This document shows positions 7,324 to 15,693 of a DNA stretch of 17,392 nt, piece by piece (position 1 is the stretch's first letter; each line of letters opens with the position of its first letter). Source of the stretch: Pseudaeromonas sp038247115 (lineage in GTDB: Bacteria; Pseudomonadota; Gammaproteobacteria; Enterobacterales; Aeromonadaceae); contig JBBRVG010000085.1 of the NCBI GenBank assembly GCA_038247115.1, positions 1-17,392 on the forward strand. The letters run 5' to 3'. The notes beneath the pieces are model-generated. The model searched no databases and was not told the DNA's origin. It saw nothing but the letters and a program-made list of their open reading frames with translations. The position numbers and the translations under genes are program-made.

Positions 7324-7545
7324 ATGCCGACTTATACCTTTCGCTTGAGTTTGAGTTCAGAACAGCTACTAGCCCTGTACCGCGGTGATGCCAAGCGCTT
7401 ATCGGTGCAGAGTGAGCAGGGGTTGCGAATTGAGCTCTCAGCACTGCATCTGCGGCGTTTTATCGGCCACAGCGGCGTTTATGGTCGTTTTCGCTTGAAG
7501 ACGGATGAAAACCATCGCTTTATTGATCTGGAGCGGATTGGCTAA
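7324..7545 (+). CDS. DUF2835 family protein
   Basis: 73 residues. The sequence has the DUF2835 pattern: an opening YTFRLSLSSEQLLALYRG, then a basic middle (ELSALHLRRFI) and the closing GVYGRFRLKTDENHRFIDLERI. It looks like a small all-beta or alpha/beta cytosolic protein with no signal peptide or membrane segment. The family has no known function. It follows pepN by 41 bases, probably in the same transcript, and precedes pyrD. The start is set by family resemblance, because no good ribosome site sits at normal spacing. An ATG-TAA pair directly precedes the start ATG. Confidence 0.85.
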   Translation: MPTYTFRLSLSSEQLLALYRGDAKRLSVQSEQGLRIELSALHLRRFIGHSGVYGRFRLKTDENHRFIDLERIG

Positions 7546-7683
7546 TCCTGTAGCAGATGCATTGAGACCGCAGAACGTTTACCATTAGCGCCGTTTTTCA
7601 CTGCCCGTGCCGATGTTTTCAGGCTGGGTGATGCATGACCTGGCCAACGGACCAACCGCCACTTTCACCCCTAAGGAGCCCCT

Positions 7684-8697
7684 ATGTTTTATCAACTCGC
7701 CCGCTATTTCCTGTTTAAACTGGATCCTGAAGTGGCTCATGAATTAAGCATTAAGCAACTTTCCTTATTGGGTGGGACTCCGCTGGATATATTTTTTCGC
7801 CAACAATTACCCTCGCGGCCGGTTGAAGTCATGGGTCTGCGCTTTGATAATCCAGTTGGCTTAGCCGCTGGATTGGATAAAGATGGCGAAGCGATTGATG
7901 CATTCGGTGCCATGGGGTTCGGTTTTATCGAAGTTGGCACTGTGACACCGCGTCCGCAACCGGGAAATGACAAACCTCGTTTATTCCGAGTGATACCTGC
8001 CGAAGGGATTATTAACCGGATGGGTTTTAATAACAAAGGTGTGGATCATCTGATCGAGAAGGTAAAAAAGAGTAATTATAAAGGTATTCTCGGCATCAAT
8101 ATCGGCAAGAATAAAGATACTCCTTTGGAGAATGGCAAGGACGATTATCTGATCTGCATGGACAAGGTGTATGCCTATGCCGGTTATATCGCGGTCAATA
8201 TTTCATCACCGAATACCCCGGGTTTGCGTCAACTGCAATATGGGGCAGCATTGGATGAGTTACTGGCAGCGCTTAAGCAACGTCAGCTGGAATTGGCTCA
8301 ATTGCATGGTAAATATGTTCCCTTAACGGTAAAAATTGCTCCTGATCTGAGTGCTGAAGAATTAGAGCAAGTAGCCCAATCTTTAATGAAGAATAAAATT
8401 GATGGTGTGATTGCGACTAATACCACCCTAGATCGCGAGATGATCTTCGACATGCCTCATGCCGCGGAAGCCGGTGGTTTGAGCGGTCGGCCATTACAAG
8501 CCAAGAGCACGGCATTGATCCGTGAATTAGCCGGACACTTGAAAGGATCCATTCCGATCATCGGTGTAGGCGGTATTGATTCAGCCTTGGCGGCTCGGGA
8601 AAAGCTGGCCGCAGGGGCCAGCCTGGTACAGATTTATTCCGGCTTTATTTATAAAGGTCCGCCATTAATTCGAGATATAGTCGAAAATATTAAATAA
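7684..8697 (+). CDS. pyrD: Dihydroorotate dehydrogenase (quinone), class 2
   Basis: 337 residues against 336 in E. coli PyrD. It oxidises dihydroorotate to orotate in pyrimidine synthesis, with FMN and membrane quinone. The N-terminal amphipathic helix that docks to the inner membrane (~1-35, MFYQLARYFLFKLDPEVAHE) marks class 2. The FMN barrel shows NPVGLAAGLDKDGE, GTVTPRPQPGNDKPRLFR, RMGFNNKG, GINIGKNKDTP, GVIATNTT, GGLSGRPL and GVGGIDS. The catalytic base is Ser175 in NISSPNTPGLR. An AAGGAG site lies 6 bases before the ATG. The 138-base leader contains a weak PurR-like core at 7569-7584. Confidence 0.97.
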   Translation: MFYQLARYFLFKLDPEVAHELSIKQLSLLGGTPLDIFFRQQLPSRPVEVMGLRFDNPVGLAAGLDKDGEAIDAFGAMGFGFIEVGTVTPRPQPGNDKPRLFRVIPAEGIINRMGFNNKGVDHLIEKVKKSNYKGILGINIGKNKDTPLENGKDDYLICMDKVYAYAGYIAVNISSPNTPGLRQLQYGAALDELLAALKQRQLELAQLHGKYVPLTVKIAPDLSAEELEQVAQSLMKNKIDGVIATNTTLDREMIFDMPHAAEAGGLSGRPLQAKSTALIRELAGHLKGSIPIIGVGGIDSALAAREKLAAGASLVQIYSGFIYKGPPLIRDIVENIK

Positions 8698-8723
8698 AAC
8701 GACACGAATTACCGGTCTAATGT

Positions 8724-8752
8724 TTGTAATATGTGCGCAGATGGAATATAAA
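8724..8752 (+). promoter_or_regulatory. Predicted sigma-70 promoter of zapC
   Basis: TTGTAA (8724-8729) and TATAAA (8747-8752) are 17 bases apart, directly after pyrD. Perfect 7-bp arms TGCGCAG (8734-8740) and CTGCGCA (8758-8764) flank the -10, which suggests either an operator or chance. The promoter would let zapC be expressed apart from pyrD. Confidence 0.5.
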
Positions 8753-8788
8753 TTCTCCTGCGCATATATTCATCATAAGAGCTTGGTC

Positions 8789-9328
8789 ATGATCCTGGTA
8801 CCGAACGATAGCTGGCAATGGAACTACGATGAAAAAACCGACAGCCTGTTGCTGGATCTGTCGGATCGTATGCAGTTCACGACCGCGTTCCGCAGCAAAC
8901 AGTTAACTCCGCAAGCAAAGTGCTCACATCAATTCACGCTGGATGATGCATCCCATTATTATCATCTGCTGGAGTGCATTGGCGAGTTACCATTCTCCGA
9001 AGCCGAGCGGGTTCAAATTGTCCTCAATGCGATTGCCGTGATCCGTTTTGCCAAACCGCAAATGCCACAGAGTTGGTACTTCCGGGAATTTAATTTGCTA
9101 CGGGAAGCGCCATTATTTGGCGAGGTGGTTACCCTGGTCTGCGAGTCCGGGCATCGAGATTTTCTGGTGATTGAACCGGGGGATAATGCCTCGATTTGCT
9201 TGTTACTCGAAGGGACTATGCAGCTGGCAGAGGATAAAGTCCTGAGCGCCCATAGTTTCATCAAGGTGATGAATAACCGCATTATTCCCTTTCATGCGGT
9301 CAGTAATCAGTTGCTGCGTTTGGCCTGA
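8789..9328 (+). CDS. zapC: Cell division protein ZapC
   Basis: 179 residues (E. coli ZapC, 180). ZapC is a cytosolic protein that binds FtsZ and promotes lateral association of its filaments at the Z-ring. Matching phrases, from memory of E. coli ZapC (YcbW), are NDSWQWNYDEKTDSLLLDLSD at the N-terminus, LNAIAVIRFAKPQMPQSW in the middle, and LLVIE/LVIEPGDNASICLL plus IKVMNNRIIP near the end. I chose ATG 8789 (MILVPND…) because it gives family length; an upstream ATG at 8720 adds 23 residues with no counterpart and overlaps the predicted promoter. An AAGAG site precedes it. Its position after pyrD is conserved. Confidence 0.9.
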   Translation: MILVPNDSWQWNYDEKTDSLLLDLSDRMQFTTAFRSKQLTPQAKCSHQFTLDDASHYYHLLECIGELPFSEAERVQIVLNAIAVIRFAKPQMPQSWYFREFNLLREAPLFGEVVTLVCESGHRDFLVIEPGDNASICLLLEGTMQLAEDKVLSAHSFIKVMNNRIIPFHAVSNQLLRLA

Positions 9329-9485
9329 TAGATAGGCCTGCTTACCCGATGGCTCGTCATAGTGGAGCCTATTTTCCCGAGGCTTGGTCACTATCGGGAG
9401 ATAGTCCTCAGTGCTTATTCGGGATTAACCAAGATGCGCGGCTAACTTGATAGCACCCCGATTCTAGAGCAGAAAATGAACCAAC

Positions 9486-9520
9486 AAAAAGGCCGTACAT
9501 CAAGATGTACGGCCTTTTTT
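9486..9520. terminator. Bidirectional terminator between zapC and tRNA-fMet
   Basis: A perfect 10-bp stem GGCCGTACAT (9491-9500) and ATGTACGGCC (9505-9514) with loop CAAG has five A before and six T after it. It works on both strands: it ends zapC transcripts rightward, and the tRNA-fMet transcript leftward 4 bases after the encoded CCA. Confidence 0.92.
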
Positions 9521-9524
9521 AATC

Positions 9525-9601
<77 letters not shown>

Positions 9602-9615
9602 ACTGTGTGGAGCGC

Positions 9616-9644
9616 ATAGTAGAGACTTGCCGGTTGGGGTGCAA
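9616..9644 (-). promoter_or_regulatory. Promoter of tRNA-fMet
   Basis: On the minus strand TTGCAC (9644-9639) and TACTAT (9621-9616) are 17 bases apart, followed by a GC-rich discriminator (GCGCTCC) typical of stable-RNA promoters under stringent control. The start would fall about 8 bases before the tRNA 5' end. Confidence 0.7.
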
Positions 9645-9731
9645 GCATTATCTCGACTAAGGAATAACAAAGCTTACCGATCCTGACGGGCTTTTTCACT
9701 CGAAGGGAAGGAACCGTCTCTTGAGTTGCGC

Positions 9732-9737
9732 TATAAT
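9732..9737 (+). promoter_or_regulatory. -10 element of the rlmKL promoter
   Basis: A perfect TATAAT in the context GCTATAATGTGCGACC, common in gammaproteobacterial promoters, lies 35 bases before the rlmKL ATG. No clear -35 is visible at standard spacing. Confidence 0.5.
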
Positions 9738-9772
9738 GTGCGACCTTTATTGCTGGTGTCCGAAAGCTATTC

Positions 9773-11890
9773 ATGACTGATTTTTTTGCAACATGTCCCA
9801 AAGGACTCGAATCCCTACTGGCCGCAGAACTCACCCAACTGGGCGCTGACAGCGTCAAAGAGACAGTGGCGGGGGTCTCCTTCAGCGGCTCATTGGAAAC
9901 CGCGTATCGCGCCTGCCTGTGGAGCCGTCTTGCTTCTCGCATCATGCTGTCATTGGTCAGTTTCGGGGTTCGGGACGACATGGACCTCTATCTGGGGATC
10001 AGCAATATTCCGTGGGAAAACTATTTTTCACCCCATCAGACCCTGGCGGTCGATTTCTCCGGCACCTCTGATTCGATCCGCAATACCCAATATGGTGCCC
10101 TGAAGGTCAAGGACGCCATTGTGGATCGCTTCACCAAGCGGGAAGGGGTGCGTCCCAATATTGATAAGCGTGAGCCGGATGTGCGCATTCAGGTTCATTT
10201 AAAGCGTGAAGAGGCCAGCGTGGCGCTGGACTTGTCAGGCCCGGCATTGCATCAGCGTGGCTATCGGGCTGGTACCGGTGATGCTCCACTGAAGGAGAAC
10301 CTGGCGGCGGCCATGTTGCTGCGTGCCGGTTGGCAGCAGCAACCCTTGCTGGATCCCATGTGTGGCTCCGGCACCTTGCTGATTGAAGCGGCCATGATGG
10401 CGACCGATATGGCGCCGGGTCTGCTCCGGGATCGATTCGGCCTGACAGAGCTGAAGTTGCATGATGAGCCATTGTGGCAATCGGTACTGGCCGAAGCTCG
10501 CGTTCGCGCCAAGCGGGGTATGAACAAGAGTGCCGGTTTGAAATTTCTGGGCCGTGACAGTGATTTCCGGGTGCTCAATCGTGCTCGCGACAATGCGCGC
10601 GCCGCAGGCCTTGGCGACATCATTCGCTTTGAAGAACAAGATGTGGCCCGGATGCAAAACCCGTGGCCCGGTGAGCGCGGCTTTGTGGTGACCAACCCGC
10701 CCTATGGCGAGCGACTGGGCGAGTTCCCTGAGCTGTTGAAGCTGTATCAAGAGCTGGGACAATCCTTGCGCCAGGGATTCCAGGGCTGGCGTGCCTCTGT
10801 GCTGTGTTCTTCCCCCGATTTGCTGAGCTGCCTGCGCTTGCGTGCCGAGAAGCAATATCGCCTGTTCAACGGTGCTCTGGAGTGCCAGTTGCGCAACTAC
10901 CAGATTGCTGAAGACTCAGTGGCTTCGACCAAGATGGTGGCGGAAGATTTCGCCAACCGCTTGCGCAAGAATATCAAGGCGTTGGAAAAGTGGGCCGCCC
11001 AGGAAGGGTTGGATGCCTACCGTCTGTATGATGCCGATCTGCCGGATTACAATGCTGCCATTGATCGGTATGGTGACTATCTGGTTGTGCAGGAGTACGC
11101 CGCACCCAAGGCCATCCCCGAGGCTGTGGCACGGCAACGCCTGCTGGATATGGTGCAAGCCACCATAGCGGTCACCGGCGTGCCAGGAGCCAACCTGATA
11201 CTGAAAGTCCGGGAACGGCAGAAGGGGGAACAGCAATACCAGAAGCTGGCAGAACAAAAACAGATGCTGGAAGTCCATGAATATGGTGCCAAGTTGCTGG
11301 TCAATCTGCAGGACTATCTGGATACCGGTCTGTTTCTCGATCACCGTTTGACCCGCCGTATGCTCGGACAGATGGCCAAGGATAAGCGGTTCCTGAATCT
11401 GTTTGCCTATACAGGTTCAGCCACCGTGCATGCTGCCTTGGGTGGTGCTCGCTTTACCACCACTGTGGATATGTCACGAACCTATTTGAACTGGGCTCGC
11501 GACAATTTGGAGCACAATGGTTTGCTCAATTCTCGGCACCATTTTGAACAGGCCGATTGCCTGAAGTGGTTGGCCGAATGTGATGAAGAATTTGATCTGA
11601 TCTTCATAGACCCGCCGACCTTCTCCAACTCCAAGCGGATGGAGGAGAGCTTTGATGTGCAGCGCGACCATCTGCGCTTGATGCAGGATCTGAAACGCTT
11701 GTTGGCACCGGGTGGAACCCTGGTGTTCTCCAATAACAAGCGCCACTTCAAGATGGATCTGGATGGTTTAGCCGAATTGGGGCTGCAGGCCACCAATATC
11801 AGCGAGCAGACTCGGCCCAAGGATTTTGCCCGCAATGTGCATATTCACAATTGCTGGTTGATCCACCACAGCGACGCACCGTCGGTGTGA
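9773..11890 (+). CDS. rlmL: Bifunctional 23S rRNA methyltransferase RlmKL (m2G2445 / m7G2069)
   Basis: 705 residues (E. coli RlmKL, 702). The fused enzyme methylates G2445 (N2) with its N-terminal half and G2069 (N7) with its C-terminal half during 50S assembly. A ferredoxin-like/THUMP RNA-binding region occupies ~1-155 (FFATCPKGLESLLAAELTQLGA). The first Rossmann methyltransferase (~160-380) has DPMCGSGTLLIEAA and the catalytic NPPYGERLG at 308-316. The second (~430-700) has FLNLFAYTGSATVHA, and DPPTFSNSKRM starting at Asp613. Both halves look intact. It starts 172 bases from the divergent tRNA-fMet gene. Confidence 0.97.
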   Translation: MTDFFATCPKGLESLLAAELTQLGADSVKETVAGVSFSGSLETAYRACLWSRLASRIMLSLVSFGVRDDMDLYLGISNIPWENYFSPHQTLAVDFSGTSDSIRNTQYGALKVKDAIVDRFTKREGVRPNIDKREPDVRIQVHLKREEASVALDLSGPALHQRGYRAGTGDAPLKENLAAAMLLRAGWQQQPLLDPMCGSGTLLIEAAMMATDMAPGLLRDRFGLTELKLHDEPLWQSVLAEARVRAKRGMNKSAGLKFLGRDSDFRVLNRARDNARAAGLGDIIRFEEQDVARMQNPWPGERGFVVTNPPYGERLGEFPELLKLYQELGQSLRQGFQGWRASVLCSSPDLLSCLRLRAEKQYRLFNGALECQLRNYQIAEDSVASTKMVAEDFANRLRKNIKALEKWAAQEGLDAYRLYDADLPDYNAAIDRYGDYLVVQEYAAPKAIPEAVARQRLLDMVQATIAVTGVPGANLILKVRERQKGEQQYQKLAEQKQMLEVHEYGAKLLVNLQDYLDTGLFLDHRLTRRMLGQMAKDKRFLNLFAYTGSATVHAALGGARFTTTVDMSRTYLNWARDNLEHNGLLNSRHHFEQADCLKWLAECDEEFDLIFIDPPTFSNSKRMEESFDVQRDHLRLMQDLKRLLAPGGTLVFSNNKRHFKMDLDGLAELGLQATNISEQTRPKDFARNVHIHNCWLIHHSDAPSV

Positions 11891-11896
11891 TTCTTG

Positions 11897-11950
11897 CCGT
11901 CAGGTCAACCGGGATACTCGTTATTCTTGTTGGCCTGATGGGTGCTTTTT
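11897..11950 (+). terminator. Possible terminator of rlmKL
   Basis: A long imperfect stem pairs 11897-11909 with 11929-11941 (13 bp, two of them G-U), with a 19-base loop. GTGC and five T follow. The gap between stem and T-run makes it weaker than the other terminators here. A separate 6+1+6 inverted repeat CGATCC-T-GGATCG lies at 11959-11971. Confidence 0.4.
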
Positions 11951-12023
11951 CGGGAGTGCGATCCTGGATCGACACTTCAGCCGTTCACGCTCGGTGAGCA
12001 AATTTTCGTAACGAGATGTAAAC

Positions 12024-13928
12024 ATGGCGATTTTTTCCCTGCATCAAGCTTATCTTTCCTACAGTGATGCGCCGCTGCTCGACCATATCGACTTGCAGAT
12101 CGAGCCCGGTGAACGCTTGTGTCTGGTCGGGCGCAATGGTGCCGGTAAATCCACACTGTTGAAAGTTATCGCAGGCGATCTGCCGCTGGATGATGGTCGC
12201 AGGGTCCACCTGCAGGATCTGCAGATCGCCCGTCTGGAGCAGGATCCGCCCCAGAGCTCCCAGGAAAGCGTGTTTGATTACGTTGCCAATGGTCTGAGTG
12301 GTGTGGGTAACTTGCTGCAACGGTATCATCTGCAATCGATTGCTGTTGCTCACGAGCCAAGCGAGCAGAACATCCGCGTTCTCAGTCGCTTGCAAGAAGA
12401 GCTGGATCATCTCAATGGTTGGCAGTTCGATATGCGCATTCGCCAGGTGTTGAGTATGCTCAAGCTGGATCCCGAGGCGTCCTTGCAGCAACTGTCCGGT
12501 GGCTGGTTGCGCAAGGTGGCATTTGCCCGCGCTCTGGCTGGGGATCCGGATCTGCTGTTACTGGATGAACCGACCAACCATCTGGATATTGAAGCAATCG
12601 ACTGGCTGGAATCATTCCTTAAGGAGTTTCGCGGCGCCATCGTCTTCATCAGCCATGACCGGGAATTCATCCACGCGCTGGCGACCCGGATTGTCGATCT
12701 GGATCGGGGTCAAGTCAGCTCCTGGCCCGGGAATTACGATCAGTATCTGGAAGGCAAGGAAGAAGCGCTGCGGGTCGAGAGTCTGCAGCAAGCTGAATTT
12801 GACAAGAAACTGGCCCAGGAAGAGATCTGGATCCGCCAAGGCGTCAAGGCTCGTCGTACTCGCAACGAGGGGCGTGTTCGCGCGCTGAAGGCGTTACGCA
12901 ATGAACGGCAAGAGCGGCGTGAAGTTCAGGGCACGGCCCGGCTGCAAGTCGATGAAGCCCAGCGCTCTGGCAAGCTGGTCTTCGAGGCTGAGCATCTGGG
13001 TTATGACATTGACGGCCGGACGCTGATCCAAGACTTTAGTTTCCAAGTCCTTCGCGGTGACAAGATAGCGCTGATTGGCCCGAATGGCTGCGGTAAAACC
13101 ACGCTCATCAAGTTACTCCTGGGGGATCTGGCCCCGCAGCGAGGTACCCTGCGTTGTGGAACCAAGCTGGATGTCGCCTACTTTGATCAGTATCGGCAGC
13201 AGCTCGATCCGGATAAGACGGTGGTGGATAACCTGGCGGAAGGTCGGACCGAAGTCGAGGTTGCCGGGCGTCGTCGCCATGTCCTGGGCTACCTGCAGGA
13301 TTTCCTGTTTGAGCCGAAACGGGCACTGACTCCAGTGCGAGCCTTATCCGGTGGCGAGAAAAATCGGTTATTACTTGCTCGATTGTTTCTCAAACCCTGT
13401 AATTTATTGATTCTTGATGAACCAACCAATGATTTGGATATCGAAACATTGGAGCTTCTGGAAGATCTGCTGGCTGAGTATCAGGCAACCCTGTTGCTGG
13501 TGAGTCACGACCGCCGATTTATCGATAATACCGCTACCCATTCCTGGTTCTTTGAAGGGGATGGACGTATTACCGAGTATGTGGGAGGCTACGCCGATCT
13601 GCAGGCCTCGCGGCAGCAGATGAAGCCGACTGAATCGGTCAGCAAATCTGCTAAGGAGCCCGAGTCAGAACGTGCCACCCCGGCGGCGAAAAAAGGCCGC
13701 AAAATGTCTTACAAGTTGCAGCTGGAGTTGGAAACCTTGCCGGCAAAACTCGAGGCTCTAGAGCAGAGGCTGGCGGGATATCAGGAGCAGGTCAACTCGG
13801 CGGAATTTTTTACCCAAGATAGTGTACAGACTCAAAAAGTGTTGGCTGAACTCCAGGCCTGCGAAGATGAATTAGAAACAGCCTTCTTGCGTTGGGAAGA
13901 GCTGGAAGCGATGAAACAAGAGGATTGA
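12024..13928 (+). CDS. uup: ABC-F family ATPase Uup
   Basis: 634 residues, two ABC domains and no membrane segment, as in E. coli Uup (635). ABC-F proteins act at the ribosomal E site; E. coli Uup is also linked to precise transposon excision and binds branched DNA. First domain: Walker A GRNGAGKST (36-44), signature LSGGW (157-161), Walker B ending DEPTNHLD (181-188). An arginine-rich linker follows (~235-315). Second domain: Walker A GPNGCGKTT (352-360), signature LSGGEKNR, Walker B ending DEPTNDLD (465-472). A charged linker and a C-terminal coiled coil occupy ~560-634, the Uup-type DNA-binding tail. Its stop TGA falls 8 bases before the next ATG. Confidence 0.95.
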   Translation: MAIFSLHQAYLSYSDAPLLDHIDLQIEPGERLCLVGRNGAGKSTLLKVIAGDLPLDDGRRVHLQDLQIARLEQDPPQSSQESVFDYVANGLSGVGNLLQRYHLQSIAVAHEPSEQNIRVLSRLQEELDHLNGWQFDMRIRQVLSMLKLDPEASLQQLSGGWLRKVAFARALAGDPDLLLLDEPTNHLDIEAIDWLESFLKEFRGAIVFISHDREFIHALATRIVDLDRGQVSSWPGNYDQYLEGKEEALRVESLQQAEFDKKLAQEEIWIRQGVKARRTRNEGRVRALKALRNERQERREVQGTARLQVDEAQRSGKLVFEAEHLGYDIDGRTLIQDFSFQVLRGDKIALIGPNGCGKTTLIKLLLGDLAPQRGTLRCGTKLDVAYFDQYRQQLDPDKTVVDNLAEGRTEVEVAGRRRHVLGYLQDFLFEPKRALTPVRALSGGEKNRLLLARLFLKPCNLLILDEPTNDLDIETLELLEDLLAEYQATLLLVSHDRRFIDNTATHSWFFEGDGRITEYVGGYADLQASRQQMKPTESVSKSAKEPESERATPAAKKGRKMSYKLQLELETLPAKLEALEQRLAGYQEQVNSAEFFTQDSVQTQKVLAELQACEDELETAFLRWEELEAMKQED

Positions 13929-13936
13929 GGCATTAC

Positions 13937-15634
13937 ATGAAAACCAAGCTGACTCTGCTGGCAACACTCTCCATCTTGTCTTGTGCCTCTCAAGCGGCAG
14001 AGACTCCGTTTTATCAGATCACCGAGATTCCAGGTGATAAGGCTGGTAACTATGGTCCCTGGCCAACGGCCATGGCAGCGGATAAGTCGGTGGCTATGTT
14101 GGCTACGACTAACGACTGGTTCCAGTATTACAACATGGCGCCTATGGCCATGGATCTGGCCGACCGCTTTCGCTACAACGTGGATTGCAACAATCTGATG
14201 GCGTCGGAAGTCTGTAATGGTTTTTGGGATGGTGCCAGCACCCGGGCCCAGAATTGGCGGAAAGATACGGTGACCTATCTCCCGCAGAGCGAAACCCTGC
14301 TGGACGGTGCTAGCCGTACCGAACCGGACGGCATCATCAAGCAGTTGGGTGCCAGCGCAGATTATTACGTTGGCTATAAGGTTGCCAGTGCCGCCACCAA
14401 TGGTTATTACTTTGAACGCCAAGCCCTGGCCCATCTGGGCGCTAACGATATTGATTTGCTGCCGCCAACAACCTTTACCAATGTCGGTGGGTTCAGCAGC
14501 GCCAATAGTCTCCTCAAGCTGAGTGATGATAGCTACCTGGTGGCAGGTACCGCCAATACCAGCGTCACGGGGCCGGATTCCTCGCTAGCCTATTGCTATA
14601 ACGGTGATGTTTCGCAAAACAGTGATCACAATCGCTGCCCAGGTTTTAATACTCAGGCTGCACTGTGGTTGACCACTCCAGATGCCACCTCTGCTACGGC
14701 TGCACTGGCCAGTAGTTACTATCGTCCTGATTCAGGCTTGCTGGAAACCGCTGCCGTACTTGGCCTTACCCAGAAAGAGGATGGCTCTATTCTGGCGGTT
14801 GGTTATTCATCAACCGATGAAGTGGGTAATGACGTAACCTCGGGTCGGAATGTGGCAGTGACCTGGCCGGTTAGCATAGTGGATGGAAAACCGGTGTTTG
14901 GTGCCTTATCCGCCATTCCGTTGCCGAAAAATGCTCCAGGGGAGGGCGATGAGGTGTTGTCCAATACCTGGGCGGTAGCAGCCAATGCCCAGGGTGTGGT
15001 CATCGGTAATCAGAAGTTCTCGCAAGCAAAATCTCGGAACAAACCCGTCGAAATGTTTGTCTATGATGCTGCGACCAACAGCACTTCGGTTCCTTTTGAG
15101 GATAAGCCGAATACGGGTGCCAACTCGGAGGCCGCCGCGATTAACCGCGTAGGGCAGGTAGTTGGCTGGCAGGACGAACGGAATGAAACACAGCCGGTCT
15201 ACAACGGCAGCCCGCGTCTACAGGAAGCCTTTTTGTATAACGTAGGAACCAAGAGTAGCTGGAGGTTCAATGATTTGATCTGTTCCGTTTCCAGCGGGAC
15301 AAAAAGCTGTGCCCAAAATGGCAAGTACTATTACATCGTCTACGCCTCTGCTGTGCACGATGACGGTACTGTGGCCGCAACCTCTTATCGCTATGACTCC
15401 TATGAAGATTGGGCCGCACGTCAGAACGCCACTGTGGTTCCGGTATTGTTGACGCCGAATACCACCTTTGGCAGCGATAACGATGTCCCTGCCGACTATG
15501 TGGTGACCAATGCTTTGCCTGCGAGTGATTTAGGGCAGGATAATGGAGGCGGCTCCATTCCGCTCTGGTTATTGGTGGTATTGCCACTGCTGGCTTGGTC
15601 GCGGAAGCGGAATCTTTGCAAAAAAATGTCATGA
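13937..15634 (+). CDS. Secreted DUF3466 family protein with GlyGly-CTERM-like tail
   Basis: 565 residues, function unknown. The N-terminus is a signal peptide (KTKLTLLATLSILSCASQAA), cut probably after ~21. The mature part has even, beta-type sequence with HAF-repeat-like units, for example AAINRVGQVVGW (~400-410) followed by EAFLYNVG (430-437), and three close cysteine pairs suited to disulfides. The end carries GGGS (537-540), a hydrophobic segment (541-554) and a basic tail SRKR…KK. This is the layout of GlyGly-CTERM sorting signals, which rhombosortase cleaves on surface or type II secreted proteins. I place the start at 13937, just before the signal peptide; an upstream in-frame start at 13892 would bury it. 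A GAGG site overlaps the uup stop, so it is probably co-transcribed with uup. Confidence 0.85.
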   Translation: MKTKLTLLATLSILSCASQAAETPFYQITEIPGDKAGNYGPWPTAMAADKSVAMLATTNDWFQYYNMAPMAMDLADRFRYNVDCNNLMASEVCNGFWDGASTRAQNWRKDTVTYLPQSETLLDGASRTEPDGIIKQLGASADYYVGYKVASAATNGYYFERQALAHLGANDIDLLPPTTFTNVGGFSSANSLLKLSDDSYLVAGTANTSVTGPDSSLAYCYNGDVSQNSDHNRCPGFNTQAALWLTTPDATSATAALASSYYRPDSGLLETAAVLGLTQKEDGSILAVGYSSTDEVGNDVTSGRNVAVTWPVSIVDGKPVFGALSAIPLPKNAPGEGDEVLSNTWAVAANAQGVVIGNQKFSQAKSRNKPVEMFVYDAATNSTSVPFEDKPNTGANSEAAAINRVGQVVGWQDERNETQPVYNGSPRLQEAFLYNVGTKSSWRFNDLICSVSSGTKSCAQNGKYYYIVYASAVHDDGTVAATSYRYDSYEDWAARQNATVVPVLLTPNTTFGSDNDVPADYVVTNALPASDLGQDNGGGSIPLWLLVVLPLLAWSRKRNLCKKMS

Positions 15635-15662
15635 TTAATTAATCAATTAGCAACATTGATTA
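15632..15662. repeat. AT-rich palindrome and inverted repeat at the DUF3466 stop
   Basis: TGATTAATTAATCA (15632-15645) is a perfect 14-base palindrome that includes the DUF3466 stop codon. Its last part, TAATCAAT (15640-15647), also pairs with ATTGATTA (15655-15662) across a 7-base loop. There is no T-run, so it is not an intrinsic terminator. It lies about 120-150 bases before rmf and may be a binding site; the protein is unknown. Confidence 0.3.
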
Positions 15663-15693
15663 GAGTCATGTCGCATTTCAGCTGCATCAGCGA

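Noticed and set aside
8720..8788. Upstream ATG extension of zapC by 23 residues
   Set aside because: It overlaps the predicted promoter, has no counterpart in ZapC, and the downstream ATG gives family length with an AAGAG site.
9329..9485. Small inverted repeats after zapC (for example GGCCT/AGGCC at 9322-9338 and CTATC/GATAG at 9391-9404)
   Set aside because: Short stems without T-runs or conserved motifs; the strong terminator at 9486-9520 explains the end of the transcript.
10235..10855. 206-codon minus-strand open frame inside rlmKL
   Set aside because: Antisense to the conserved first methyltransferase domain, with glutamine-rich low-information sequence; a frame shadow.
13892..13936. 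Upstream start for DUF3466 inside uup
   Set aside because: It would put 15 polar residues before a clear signal peptide; the ATG at 13937 has its own GAGG site.
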